Below are positions 9,037 through 17,079 of a DNA stretch of 64,000 nucleotides, piece after piece (position 1 is the stretch's first letter; each line of letters opens with the position of its first letter). The position numbers were made by a program, and so were the translations under genes. A model generated the notes under the pieces. That model worked only from the letters and a program-made list of their open reading frames with translations, was not told the origin of the DNA and made no database searches. This stretch comes from Streptomyces globosus (lineage in GTDB: Bacteria > Actinomycetota > Actinomycetes > Streptomycetales > Streptomycetaceae): positions 186,001 to 250,000 of the forward strand of contig NZ_CP030862.1 in the NCBI RefSeq assembly GCF_003325375.1, given 5' to 3'.

Positions 9037-10229
9037 CACACGAGGCACCCCTCTCCCCGGAGACACAGCTCGTCCACGCCGGCTCCGACCCGGGCCGGCA
9101 GGGGGGCTACGTCAACCCGCCCGTCCACCGCGCCTCCACGGCCCTCTACCGCGACACGGCCGAGATGGACGCCTCCCAGGCCGACCCGCTCAAGCGCGGC
9201 ACCCCGGTCTACGGCCGCTTCGGCACCCCGACCGGCCGCGCCTTCGAGGAGGCCCTGACCGTCCTGGAGGGCGGCCACGCCACGGTGGCGACCTGCTCCG
9301 GCCTCGCGGCGATCACCACGGCGATCCTCGCGTACGTCCGGGCCGGCGACCACATCCTCGTCAGCGACTCCGTCTACCTGCCGACCCGCAAGTTCTGCGA
9401 CTCGCTCGCCGCCCTGGGCGTGGAGACCGAGTACTACGACCCGTGCGCGACCGGCGCCGCGATCGACGCGCTGATCCGCCCCCGCACCCGCCTGCTCTAC
9501 CTGGAATCCCCCGGCTCGACCACCTTCGAGGTCCAGGACATCCCGGCGATCACCGAGGTGTGCCGGGCCCGCGGGGTGGCCACCATCGCGGACAACACCT
9601 GGGCGACCCCCGCCTTCTGCCGGCCGCTGGAGCTGGGCGCGGGCGTGGACGCGGTCGTCCACTCCGCGACGAAGTACCTGACGGGGCACGCGGACAGCAT
9701 CCTCGGTGCGATCGTCTGCACGCAGGAGAGCTACCCGCTCATCCGCGGCGCGGCCATCCGCCTCGGCCAGTGCGCGGGCGCCGACGACCTCTACCTGGGC
9801 CTGCGCGGCCTGCGCACCCTGGGCCCCCGGCTGGCCCGCCACCAGGAACAGGCCCTGGACCTGGCCCGCTGGACCGCCGCCCAGGACGGCGTGGCATCCG
9901 TCCTCCACCCCGCCCTCCCGGAGGACCCGGGCCACACCCTGTGGCGCCGCGACTTCACGGGCGCGGCGGGCCTGTTCGGCGTGGAGCTGGACCCGCGGTT
10001 CACGAAGCCCGCCGTGGAGGCCATGCTGAACGCCTTCCGCATCTTCGGCCTGGGCCACAGCTACGGCGGCTACGAAAGCCTGGTCGTCCCCGCCGACCCC
10101 GCCGCCGGCCGCCTCCCGGGCACCTGGTCGGGCCGCGGCCCCCTGATCCGCGTGCACGTCGGCTTCGAGTCCCCGGCCGACCTGAGGGAAGACCTCCGGA
10201 CAGCCCTCAAAGCCCTCCACACCGCCTGA
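9033..10229 (+). CDS. Cystathionine beta-lyase-like PLP enzyme (MetC/Cys-Met metabolism family)
   Basis: 398 residues from ATG 9033, overlapping the MFS stop (ATGA). Family landmarks: TQLVHAGSDPGRQGGYVNPPVHRAST at the N-terminus, YGRFGTPTGRAFEEAL (Tyr and Arg contacting the cofactor phosphate), SGLAAITTAILA, ADNTWATP (Asp binding the pyridine N), HSATKYLTGHAD with the Schiff-base Lys214, and a C-terminal SYGGYESL. The SYGG ending is closer to MetC beta-lyases than to gamma-synthases. Such enzymes break or make C-S bonds in thioether amino acids. With the adjacent mercaptopyruvate sulfurtransferase it points to a sulfur-containing product, though an elimination step on another substrate is equally possible. 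Confidence 0.88.
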   Translation: MTHEAPLSPETQLVHAGSDPGRQGGYVNPPVHRASTALYRDTAEMDASQADPLKRGTPVYGRFGTPTGRAFEEALTVLEGGHATVATCSGLAAITTAILAYVRAGDHILVSDSVYLPTRKFCDSLAALGVETEYYDPCATGAAIDALIRPRTRLLYLESPGSTTFEVQDIPAITEVCRARGVATIADNTWATPAFCRPLELGAGVDAVVHSATKYLTGHADSILGAIVCTQESYPLIRGAAIRLGQCAGADDLYLGLRGLRTLGPRLARHQEQALDLARWTAAQDGVASVLHPALPEDPGHTLWRRDFTGAAGLFGVELDPRFTKPAVEAMLNAFRIFGLGHSYGGYESLVVPADPAAGRLPGTWSGRGPLIRVHVGFESPADLREDLRTALKALHTA

Positions 10230-10454
10230 CGCCCGCCACACCACCCGCCCGGGCCGACTCCGGGAGTCCCGGGCCCGCCACGCCGGGTGACACAGACGAC
10301 ATCCGGCATCACGCATCGTGGCATGCTGGCGGGGAAGGATCCCTTCCGCAGTGACGCCGGGAGCCGGGTACGGGCCGCAGCACGACACGCGCGGCGGGTG
10401 AGTCCGACCGGCAATCGACGGCTCTCGTACCGCCTCATTGACCGGAGAGAAGGC

Positions 10455-10931
10455 ATGAACATCAAGGACATCGGGCCGGACCCCCAGAGCTTCGACCTCG
10501 AGAAGGCGACGGTCGGCAACACGGACTACCGCACGGTCGCCTGGTCCGGGAAGTACCTGCAGCTGACCCTCATGTCGATCCCGGTGGGCGAGGACATCGG
10601 CCTGGAGGCGCACCCGGAGACCGACCAGTTCCTCCGGCTCGACGCAGGCCGGGGCCGCGTCCAGATGGGCCCCGCGAAGGACCGGCTGGACTTCGAGCAG
10701 GAGGTCGAGGACGGCTGGGCGATCTTCGTGCCGGCCGGCACGTGGCACAACGTCACCAACATCGGCGACGAGCCGATGCAGCTCTACGCCGTGTACGCGC
10801 CGGTCCACCACGCGCCGGGCAGGGTCCACGCGACGGCCGCCGACGCGGAGGCCGACGAGGAGGCGGGCGGCGACGAGCCGCCGAGCTGGTCGGTGCAGCC
10901 CGTCCGCCAGCCGTCGGACAAGCACGCCTGA
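10455..10931 (+). CDS. Cupin-domain protein
   Basis: 158 residues from ATG 10455, preceded by GGAGAGAAGG. A single small beta-barrel: YRTVAWSGKYLQLTLMSIPVGED, then EAHPETDQFLRLDAGRG (motif 1, with a His, a Glu and an Asp available for metal) and FVPAGTWHNVTNIGDEPM (motif 2 with His), followed by YAVYAPVHHAPG, the usual end of this cupin_2 group. The last 40 residues are acidic and disordered. Conserved stand-alone proteins of this type are common in Streptomyces; a role as metal-binding isomerase or dioxygenase is not provable. A 225-base gap separates it from the biosynthetic operon, so membership in that operon is doubtful. Confidence 0.85.
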   Translation: MNIKDIGPDPQSFDLEKATVGNTDYRTVAWSGKYLQLTLMSIPVGEDIGLEAHPETDQFLRLDAGRGRVQMGPAKDRLDFEQEVEDGWAIFVPAGTWHNVTNIGDEPMQLYAVYAPVHHAPGRVHATAADAEADEEAGGDEPPSWSVQPVRQPSDKHA

Positions 10932-11044
10932 CGGCCCCGCGCGCGGCTGCGGCGGGGGAGGGGCAGGACGGCCGCGCCGCCCGTCACGGCCGCGCCGGGT
11001 GCCTCGTATGCCGCATCGGGCAGGCGCCGCCGGGGCGGTGTCCC

Positions 11045-11158
11045 TCAGGCGGTGTCCTCGGCTTCGGCGTACGAGCCGAGCATCCGGTAGCAGTATCCGG
11101 TCAGTTCCGCCCGGTGCTCCTCCAGCCGCACCGCCGCCTCATGCCCGCCGTCACCCAC
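11045..11158 (-). pseudogene. Truncated ECF sigma factor N-terminus
   Basis: A 37-codon frame from GTG 11158 with a well-placed GGAAGGA site reads VGDGGHEAAVRLEEHR, then AELTGYCYRMLGS, then YAEAEDTA and stop. This is the sigma region 2 opening of SigG/ECF41-type sigma factors (normally AELTGYCYRMLGSxxEAEDxVQET). The stop falls just where region 2.2 should continue, so only a remnant with intact initiation signals is left. It could still yield a short peptide, but no sigma activity is expected. Confidence 0.6.
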
Positions 11159-11261
11159 GCCGCGGTCCTTCCCGCTCGCTCCGCCCCGTGGCCCCAACGT
11201 GCAAGCCCCGGAGGGTGGTTCGGGGTACGGGCGGCGAACTCCGCGACGGCGGGGACCGGGC

Positions 11262-12242
11262 TCATGCGTCCGCTTGCCGGCCTGCGCAGTAGGCGTTGAG
11301 GAGCGCGGCGCCGCGTTCGGAGTCGTCGACGCTCACAGCGAACTCGGCACCCTCGCGGGGGCGGATGACCAGGCACTCGCCGGACCGGAGCATGACCGTG
11401 GTGCCCAGTCCGCCGAGCCGGTAGCCCCAGCCGCCGACCTGTGCCGGGGAGCGGTCCTCGGAGCGCGCCGACACGATCTCGGCGGCCGTCCAGCGGCGGA
11501 CCGGTCGGCCCAGGGGGCCGAAGGAGACCTCCAGGCCGGCCCCGGTCACGCGCGCCTGCACCGAGGAGCAGGCGAGAACCAGGACCGAGGCGCTCGCGAA
11601 CGGGGTGATCACCGCCCACTGCATACCGGTCAGGAGCCCACCCGCGGCCGCCACGGCGGCCGCGACGGCGATCAGACCCGTGAGGGCAGCGGTGAGGTGG
11701 AGCCAGGGGTTCGACGTACGGGAGAGCCAGACCCGGCGCTCCCCGGCCGGGATCTCCATGACGGCGCCTCCGACGGGCTGCCCCGGCGCAGCGGGCAGCG
11801 CCGCGTGCCGCCAGGCCACCCAGCCGAGCAGCCCCGCGGCCGCAGCAGCCGCGACGGTGACCACCACTCCGGTGTCGACCGGGCCGGCGTCCTTCCAGTC
11901 GGCCCGGTCCAGGTTGGCCCGCACGATCGACGCCTGGGTGCCCGCCAGGAAGACGCCCCCGGACAGCAGCGCAGCCCCGACCCACCCTCCCGAGGGTGAG
12001 CCGCCCCGCCGCCCGGCGAAGGACAGCGAGAGGACCAGTACGGCCCAGAGCGCCGCCGGGAGGAGCGCTGCCGCCCACAGCGGCATCGAACCGTCAGGGG
12101 AGCCGTCCCCCCAGTGCGTGGCGAGCCGCTCCGGGAGCCGCCTGTTCGCCGAGAGGGGGAGTGCGGCCAGGACGGCCAGCACGCCGGCCGCCCATATCGC
12201 CGCCCCCCACCGGGCGCCGTCCCTCTTCGTACGGTCAGTCAC
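11262..12242 (-). CDS. DUF1648-domain membrane protein, partner of the GntR regulator
   Basis: 326 residues from GTG 12242, which overlaps the GntR stop (GTGA). The N-terminus has a helix followed by LPERLATHWGDGSPDGSMP, the DUF1648 signature. Seven or so hydrophobic segments follow, then a soluble C-terminal domain of about 110 residues (VTGAGLEVSFGPLGRPVRRW, GYRLGGLGTTVMLRSGE) that resembles PH-like membrane-associated domains. GntR (YtrA type) plus DUF1648 membrane protein is a recurrent actinobacterial pair, in which the regulator controls its own operon. Transport or envelope-stress function is presumed but not shown. Confidence 0.82.
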   Translation of the reverse strand: MTDRTKRDGARWGAAIWAAGVLAVLAALPLSANRRLPERLATHWGDGSPDGSMPLWAAALLPAALWAVLVLSLSFAGRRGGSPSGGWVGAALLSGGVFLAGTQASIVRANLDRADWKDAGPVDTGVVVTVAAAAAAGLLGWVAWRHAALPAAPGQPVGGAVMEIPAGERRVWLSRTSNPWLHLTAALTGLIAVAAAVAAAGGLLTGMQWAVITPFASASVLVLACSSVQARVTGAGLEVSFGPLGRPVRRWTAAEIVSARSEDRSPAQVGGWGYRLGGLGTTVMLRSGECLVIRPREGAEFAVSVDDSERGAALLNAYCAGRQADA

Positions 12243-12586
12243 GAAAGCCCCCTGATCATCGCGATGAGATCGTTCTTGCTGTAGCCGAGGTGCGCCGCGT
12301 CGGCCACCAACTGCCGTGCCCGGTCGAGCAACTGCGCGCGCTGGTCGGCGGCCTCGGCGACGGTGACGCCGCGCCCGCGCCGGAACTCCAGCACCCCCTC
12401 GTCCCGCAGGGCGCGCAGCCCGCGGAGGACGGTGTTCGCGTTCACGCCCAGCGCGCGGGACAGGTCCCGCGCCGGAGGCAGCCGGTCCCCCGGCGCGCAC
12501 TCGCCCTCGGCAATGGCCCGCCGGATCGCTCCCGCCACCTGCTCGTGCAGGGGGCGGCTGTCCGTGGTGTCCAGTCTCAGCAACAT
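12239..12586 (-). CDS. GntR-family regulator, YtrA type
   Basis: 115 residues from ATG 12586. The N-terminal winged helix is complete: RPLHEQVAGAIRRAIAEGE, CAPGDRLPPARDLSRALGVNANTVLRGLRALRDEGVLE, FRRGRGVTV. The C-terminal part is a short two-helix extension (about 40 residues, ending LGYSKNDLIAMIRGLS), which defines the YtrA subfamily, usually autoregulators of a downstream membrane-protein operon. Here the coupled gene is the DUF1648 protein. The leader is very short: CCTATAGTGCTACTGTCATTAGCATC lies immediately before the start and may contain both -10 and operator. Confidence 0.88.
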   Translation of the reverse strand: MLLRLDTTDSRPLHEQVAGAIRRAIAEGECAPGDRLPPARDLSRALGVNANTVLRGLRALRDEGVLEFRRGRGVTVAEAADQRAQLLDRARQLVADAAHLGYSKNDLIAMIRGLS

Positions 12587-12722
12587 GATGCTAATGACAG
12601 TAGCACTATAGGTGTCATGGTGGCGATGCAGCTGTGCCGTAGAACCTGGGGACGCGGTGCACCGTGCGAGCCGCAAGGGCGCACGCCGCATGCGGCGGGG
12701 GCTCCGAGCAGCGCAGCCCTGC

Positions 12723-12744
12723 GTTGGGGCACGCGGAGGGCGCG
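12723..12744. repeat. 22-base match to the flank of the tRNA-Gly att sites
   Basis: Starting GTTGGGGCACGCGGAGG, this segment is identical over 22 bases to 40481-40502 and differs by one base from 41932-41953, the sequence just left of the tRNA-Gly terminator. Scattered matches continue (CGACGAA, GCCC, GGTC) but the tRNA core is absent. It lies in the non-coding gap between GntR and DUF5994. Confidence 0.5.
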
Positions 12745-12867
12745 TCGAGGGCACGAGAGAGCCGCATGGCGACGAACGCCCCGGTCTCCGACGAGGGCGC
12801 GTGGGCGCAGCAGCGGGGCACTTCTCCCGACCGGGGAGCGGCGGTACCGCCGCGGGGACGGCAGGCG

Positions 12868-13413
12868 TCACCTCCACGTGCTCCGCGGCACGTAGATCAT
12901 GCGCGCCCCCACCACGGGGCGGGGCTGCGGGGAGGTGTCGCCCTCCGCCTGAGGGTCGCCCCCACCGGCCCGTACCTCCCGCAGGCGGCGGCCGGTCGCG
13001 TCCTCGTCGGCCATGAGGGTGTCCGTGGTGCGGACATTGCCCGGGGCGGAGGCGGCGGCCATCAGGCGCGCGGCGGACGCGCGTTCGGTCTCGGGGGGAA
13101 GCACGAGCAGGTCGCAGCGGCCGAGGCTGTACGAGAGCAGGATCATCGTGTCGCGGGGCTGGCCGGTGAACCAGCCGATGTGCACGGCGTATCCGCCGAC
13201 GGAGACCCTGTACGGGGCCGGCGGCCACGGCGCGGGGTTCGCGGTGATGCGCGTGACGCGTCCGAAGCGGTCCCGCAGCGCGTCCACCAGGGGCGGCAGC
13301 TCGGCGGCCAGATCGCGTGAGTACGGCCACCAGGCGCCGTCCAGCAGGCCGGCCATGGAGGTGTGCGGGGTGAGTGCCAGGCGCGCCTGGTGGGTGGGAG
13401 CGGTGGTGGCCAT
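12868..13413 (-). CDS. DUF5994 family protein (copy 1)
   Basis: 181 residues from ATG 13413. Family landmarks: RLALTPHTSMAGLLDGAWWPYSRDLAAELPPLVDAL near the N-terminus (the LDGAWWPxSRDL motif), VGGYAVHIGWFTGQ, MILLSYSLGRCDLLVLPPETE, and an AARLMAAA helix. The C-terminal 35 residues are low-complexity and end MIYVPRSTWR. Function unknown; no catalytic residues are evident. The window has four DUF5994 genes in two loci with the same divergent layout. Copy 1 lies downstream of a repeated GTAC element (13502-13525) shared with the other locus. Confidence 0.85.
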   Translation of the reverse strand: MATTAPTHQARLALTPHTSMAGLLDGAWWPYSRDLAAELPPLVDALRDRFGRVTRITANPAPWPPAPYRVSVGGYAVHIGWFTGQPRDTMILLSYSLGRCDLLVLPPETERASAARLMAAASAPGNVRTTDTLMADEDATGRRLREVRAGGGDPQAEGDTSPQPRPVVGARMIYVPRSTWR

Positions 13414-13501
13414 GAGACCGGGACCCGTCCCCGGGACGCCTGCGGGCGCCCCGGCCTAGTGATCGCCGGGAACGACATCCGCGTGAGGGCGGCTGTGCGA
13501 A

Positions 13502-13525
13502 GTACTCCCGGTACCTCCAACGTAC
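13502..13525 (-). promoter_or_regulatory. Triple GTAC element upstream of DUF5994 copy 1
   Basis: GTAC occurs at 13502, 13511 and 13522, spaced 9 and 11 bases. On the minus strand it reads as direct repeats of GGAnGTAC-like units. The same spacing and nearly the same bases occur at 33046-33069 in front of the other divergent DUF5994 pair. It is a probable binding site for a shared regulator. Confidence 0.55.
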
Positions 13526-13564
13526 TCCGCGCCGGAACCGGACGCGCCGAGCCCCGCGGGCCGG

Positions 13565-13807
13565 TCAGGGTTCCTCGGAGTGCGGGCCGGTGCCGCTCGG
13601 GGGTCTGCTGGTGGCCAGCCAGGACCGGGCCGGTTCGGCGGCGTGGTCGGTGTCGACGGTGAGGTGGAGGCGGGTGCCTCCGCCCGGGGCGGGATAGCTG
13701 CGCTGCTCGTCGCCGCCGAAGCACCGGCGCAGCACGTCGGCCACCCTGCGGGCGGCTTCCGGGGTGGCGGAGACGATCCGCACTTCGGCATGGCCCGGCG
13801 GCGGCAT
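13565..13807 (-). CDS. Small hypothetical protein (paralogue of 31761-32027)
   Basis: 80 residues from ATG 13807; the in-frame TTG at 13837 is an alternative supported by the paralogue, which also appears to use TTG. The sequence has an alpha/beta pattern: AEVRIVSATPEAARRVADVLRRCF, then a basic/aromatic turn (QRSYPAPGGGTRLHLTVDTD) and ending PPSGTGPHSEEP. About two thirds of residues match the second copy. Function unknown; the fold pattern (strand, helix, two strands) would suit a small binding domain. It sits between the two DUF5994 genes, an arrangement seen in both loci. Confidence 0.65.
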   Translation of the reverse strand: MPPPGHAEVRIVSATPEAARRVADVLRRCFGGDEQRSYPAPGGGTRLHLTVDTDHAAEPARSWLATSRPPSGTGPHSEEP

Positions 13808-13905
13808 GGCCTCCGCGTCTGGCTCGTGGCGGTCCAACGCTGCACCGTCCTCTTCTCCCGCAGGAGGCCCGCCCGCGACGCCCGGAGCGGGCCGGACCGG
13901 CCTTG

Positions 13906-13920
13906 GTACCTCCACGGTAC
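13906..13920. promoter_or_regulatory. Double GTAC element between the small gene and DUF5994 copy 2
   Basis: GTAC at 13906 and 13917 (11-base spacing) in the context GGTACCTCCACGGTACGTCC, matching the right-hand part of the triple element at 33046-33069. It lies about 100 bases upstream of the small reverse gene and 160 upstream of DUF5994 copy 2. Confidence 0.5.
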
Positions 13921-14077
13921 GTCCGGAGCGCGGTGCCGACCGGTTCCCCGGCGGGGAGCGGCGTGTCCGCGCGGCCCCGCGGAGTACGGTGAAGGAACGG
14001 GGCCGTCGCCCCGCCTGCCGGCCACCGCAGCCCGGGACCGGGCAGCCGCGGCACCACGCCGGACGGACGGACTGATC

Positions 14078-14614
14078 ATGACCGACGCAGGTACTTCCCC
14101 GCACGACGGCGCCCCGCCGCCGCGCCTCCTGCCGGACGAGGTCCACGCGGCCGTGGCACCCGGCACCGCGCTGCTCCGGCTGGAGACGACGGGGGCGCGG
14201 CAGAGCCTCCTCGACGGTGCGTGGTGGCCCCGCTCGCGTGACGTCGAGCGGGAGCTCCCGCCGCTGATCACCGCTCTGACCGAGCACCTCGGGCCCCTCA
14301 CCCGGGTCGGCCTGGACGCCTCCGCCTGGAACCGCATCCCGACCCGCCTGGTCGTCGACGACCGGGTCGTGCACCTCGACTCCTTCCCCGTCGGCGACGA
14401 CACCGTCCTGATCACCCGCGGCGAAAACGACCACTTCTCCCTCATGGTCGTCCCGCCGGCCACCGAGCCCGAGGCCGCCCGTACGGCCATGGCCCGCGCC
14501 GTCCACGCAGACAACGTCATCGGGGCAGCCGACATCCTGCTGGCCGAACTCCACCGCCCGGCGGGCCCGCGGGGCGGCAGGGCCGCGGAGAACGACGAAG
14601 GCCCGGGTCTCTGA
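14078..14614 (+). CDS. DUF5994 family protein (copy 2)
   Basis: 178 residues from ATG 14078. Opens with PRLLPDEVHAAVAPGTALLRLETT, then SLLDGAWWPRSRDVERELPPL, TRLVVDDRVVHLDSFPVGDDTVLITRGENDHFSLMVVPP and EAARTAMARAVHADN. The order matches copy 1, but this copy belongs to the subtype also found at 33265-33762, with which it shares most residues. It is transcribed away from the small gene at 13565-13807. Function unknown. The stop lies within the ascending arm of a terminator hairpin. Confidence 0.85.
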   Translation: MTDAGTSPHDGAPPPRLLPDEVHAAVAPGTALLRLETTGARQSLLDGAWWPRSRDVERELPPLITALTEHLGPLTRVGLDASAWNRIPTRLVVDDRVVHLDSFPVGDDTVLITRGENDHFSLMVVPPATEPEAARTAMARAVHADNVIGAADILLAELHRPAGPRGGRAAENDEGPGL

Positions 14615-14630
14615 CCGGAGCCCGGGCCCT
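14599..14630 (+). terminator. Hairpin overlapping the DUF5994 copy 2 stop
   Basis: AGGCCCGGGT and AGCCCGGGCCCT arms around CTCTGACCGG. The stop codon is in the loop region. It probably terminates both this gene and the convergent SCO5918-like gene. Confidence 0.6.
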
Positions 14631-14667
14631 CTTCGCTTCGCGTGCCGACGGAAGCCGGCCGTGTCCG

Positions 14668-14979
14668 TCAGGTGTTCCGGCGGGCACCGAGCAGCGCGGA
14701 TTCCTGCGGGAGCAGGCCGAGCAGGCCCGTCGCCCCGGCGGCCGGAGGGGCCGTGTGGCACGTGAACCCGAGCCGGGCCATGGCCCGGAGCACTTCGCCG
14801 GCGCTGAAGTCGCGGCGGTCCTGGCCGGTGATGATCTGGCCGACCTGCTTGACGGGGTAGGTGCGGCGGCCGATGGTCACCGATGCGCCGGTGACCGGCT
14901 CGGGCGCAATGCCCTTCATCGACTCAAGGACACCGCTCTTGGTCAGGTCGAACGGGAAACGTGCGATGACACAGCGCAT
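14668..14979 (-). CDS. SCO5918 family protein
   Basis: 103 residues from ATG 14979, beginning MRCVIARFPFDLTKSGVLESM. The body (GASVTIGRRTYPVKQVGQIITGQDRRDFSAGEVLRAMARLGF) is the family pattern; it ends in a Gly/Ala-rich tail. It occurs next to a CBS protein, a DEAD-box helicase and a cold-shock protein, an order conserved in streptomycetes (SCO5918-SCO5921 region of S. coelicolor). A role in cold or RNA-related stress is plausible from context only. Confidence 0.82.
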   Translation of the reverse strand: MRCVIARFPFDLTKSGVLESMKGIAPEPVTGASVTIGRRTYPVKQVGQIITGQDRRDFSAGEVLRAMARLGFTCHTAPPAAGATGLLGLLPQESALLGARRNT

Positions 14980-15026
14980 GAGGCCTCACAGAAAGGAAGG
15001 GGAACGGTCGTGTCGCGCGGCGTGGT

Positions 15027-15446
15027 TCAGCGCGCAAGGTCGAGGACGCCGACGGCGCTGCCCTCTTCGTCGACGACGGGCAGGAGGTCGACACTGCGGT
15101 GGCGCATGGCCCGTTCGGCTTCGGCCATGGCGGTCAGGGGCGAGGTGAACGGCCCGCGGCCGCCCAGGACGTCGCGCAGTCGGGCCCGGTCGGTGTAGGC
15201 CGGGCTGTCGCGGATGGCGGTGAGCCGGGCCCGCGTGACCAGCCCGGTGCACAGGCCGTGCTCGTCGCTGACGAGCAGATGGCCGGCGCGGGCGCCGGCC
15301 ATGACGGCCAGGGCCACTTCGACCGTCATGTCGTCGCAGACCTGCGGCCCTGTCGCCTCCATCGCGTCGCGCACCGTCCGGTGCGAGCGGTGCAAGCGGT
15401 TCGAGCCGGGGTTCGACACGGGGGGCTGCATCCGGGCCGGTGTCAC
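15027..15446 (-). CDS. CBS-domain protein
   Basis: 139 residues from GTG 15446, chosen because AGGAGG stands six bases upstream; an earlier ATG at 15485 lacks such a site. Two CBS motifs follow: VRDAMEATGPQVCDDMTVEVALAVMAGARAGHLLVSDEHG and a second ending MRHRSVDLLPVVDEEGSAVGVLDL. Paired CBS motifs form a Bateman module that binds adenine nucleotides and gates partner proteins. No catalytic domain is attached. It lies 46 bases behind the helicase stop, so it is probably co-transcribed with the helicase. Confidence 0.82.
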   Translation of the reverse strand: MTPARMQPPVSNPGSNRLHRSHRTVRDAMEATGPQVCDDMTVEVALAVMAGARAGHLLVSDEHGLCTGLVTRARLTAIRDSPAYTDRARLRDVLGGRGPFTSPLTAMAEAERAMRHRSVDLLPVVDEEGSAVGVLDLAR

Positions 15447-15492
15447 AAGGTGCCTCCTGAAGAGATGTGCCGGTTTCCTGCTCATGCGGCTC

Positions 15493-16884
15493 TCAGGCCG
15501 CCGGGTCGAGCCCGGTCTGCCGCACCCTCGTGCGGCGGTCCGTCGGAGCAGGCCGGCGCCGCCTGCCGGGGTCGGACGTCCTGCGCCTCGCCCGTTCGGC
15601 GGCCGGCGGGGTGAGGACGACGGGGACGCCGGTGGGCGGCTGGGCGCCGGTGATGCGGTTGAGGGCTTCCTCGCCGGAGCGGACCCGGGTGGTCTGCGGG
15701 GTGATGCCGGCGGCCGCCATCAGGCGGGTCATGTCGCGGCGCTGGTCGGGGGTGACGAGGGTGACGACGCTGCCGGACTCCCCGGCGCGGGCGGTACGGC
15801 CGCCCCGGTGGAGGTAGTCCTTGGGGTCGGTCGGGGGGTCGACGTTGACGACGAGGTCGAGGTTGTCGACGTGGATGCCGCGCGCCGCCACGTCCGTCGC
15901 GACCAGCACGGTCACGTGGCCGGTCTTGAACTGGGCGAGGGTGCGGGTGCGCTGCGGCTGGGACTTGCCGCCGTGCAGGGAGGCGGCACGCACCCCGCTG
16001 TTCAGGAGGTCACTGGTCAGCCGGTCGACGGCGTGCTTGGTGTCCAGGAACATGATCACCCGGCCGTCGCGCGCCGCGATCTCCGTCGTCGTCCGGTGCT
16101 TGTCGGCGGCGTCGACGTGCAGCACGTGGTGCTCCATCGTCGTCACCGCACCGGCCGAGGGGTCCACCGAGTGCACGACGGGGTCGGTCAGGTAGCGCCG
16201 GACCAGCCGGTCGACGTTGCGGTCGAGGGTGGCGGAGAAGAGCATCCGCTGCCCGTCGGGCCGCACCTGGTCCAGGAGCGCGGTGACCTGCGGCATGAAC
16301 CCCATGTCGGCCATCTGGTCGGCCTCGTCGAGGACGGTGGTGCCGACGTCGTCCAGGATGCAGGCGCCCCGGTCGAGGAGGTCCTTCAGCCGTCCGGGCG
16401 TGGCCACGACGACCTCCGCGCCTCCCCGCAGCGCCCCGGCCTGCCTGCCGATCGGCAGACCCCCGACGACTGTGGTCAGGCGCAGCTGCACGGCGCGGGC
16501 GTACGGGCCGAGGGAGTCGGTCACCTGCTGGGCCAGCTCGCGCGTGGGGACGAGGACGAGGGCGAGCGGTCGGCGCGGTTCGGCGCGCCGACCGGCGGTA
16601 CGGGCCAGCAGGGCGAGGCCGTACGCCAGGGTCTTGCCGGAGCCGGTGCGGCCGCGGCCGAGCACGTCACGGCCGGCGAGGGTGTTGGGCAGCGTTGCGC
16701 CCTGGATGGGGAAGGGCACGGTCACCCCCTGGGCGCCGAGGGCGGCCAGCAGCGCGGCCGGCATGTCGAGCTCGGCGAAGGCGCGGACGGCGGGCAGCGC
16801 GGGCGTGAGGGTCTCCGGCAGGGCGAATTCGCCTCGGACGGCGCGCATGCGCCGGGGACGGTCGTTCGTGCGTGTGCGGTTCAT
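15493..16884 (-). CDS. DEAD-box ATP-dependent RNA helicase
   Basis: 463 residues from ATG 16884. All core motifs are visible in order: Q motif (FPIQGATLP), I GRTGSGKT near 78-85, Ia PTRELAQQ, GG and TPGR, II DEAD, III SAT, then ARGIHVDNLDLVVNVD and VI HRGGRTARAG. The C-terminal 50 residues are Arg-rich and likely bind RNA. It unwinds or remodels RNA using ATP. With the nearby cold-shock protein and CBS protein it forms a conserved block, suggesting a part in RNA handling at low temperature. An independent hairpin separates it from the cold-shock gene. Confidence 0.93.
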   Translation of the reverse strand: MNRTRTNDRPRRMRAVRGEFALPETLTPALPAVRAFAELDMPAALLAALGAQGVTVPFPIQGATLPNTLAGRDVLGRGRTGSGKTLAYGLALLARTAGRRAEPRRPLALVLVPTRELAQQVTDSLGPYARAVQLRLTTVVGGLPIGRQAGALRGGAEVVVATPGRLKDLLDRGACILDDVGTTVLDEADQMADMGFMPQVTALLDQVRPDGQRMLFSATLDRNVDRLVRRYLTDPVVHSVDPSAGAVTTMEHHVLHVDAADKHRTTTEIAARDGRVIMFLDTKHAVDRLTSDLLNSGVRAASLHGGKSQPQRTRTLAQFKTGHVTVLVATDVAARGIHVDNLDLVVNVDPPTDPKDYLHRGGRTARAGESGSVVTLVTPDQRRDMTRLMAAAGITPQTTRVRSGEEALNRITGAQPPTGVPVVLTPPAAERARRRTSDPGRRRRPAPTDRRTRVRQTGLDPAA

Positions 16885-17022
16885 TCAGAACCTTCCCTGA
16901 TGCGGCACGTGTCAGGGAATTCCCGCGGTGGAGAACACGGCAGGGAATAACGAGAACGAGCCGAACGGAATGCGGATGCTGCTCTTTGTGCGCCCCTGGG
17001 GAGTGGGTGTGTGAAACGCGTG

Positions 17023-17062
17023 CAGCTGGGGCCCGCACCCCGAAGGATGCGGGCCCCAGCTG
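17023..17062 (-). terminator. Strong terminator after the cold-shock gene
   Basis: Perfect 15-bp stem (CAGCTGGGGCCCGCA paired with TGCGGGCCCCAGCTG) with a 10-base loop, 17 bases past the cold-shock stop. Confidence 0.85.
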
Positions 17063-17079
17063 TGAAATGCGCGTCGGCG

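Noticed and set aside
11101-12078. Minus-strand 325-codon frame over the DUF1648 gene
   Set aside because: Out of frame with the real DUF1648 protein; composition is Arg/Gly shadow sequence.
13502-13525. GTAC element as a SigB-type promoter
   Set aside because: The regular 9/11-base triple repeat and lack of a matching -35 fit an operator better than a GGGTAC -10 box.
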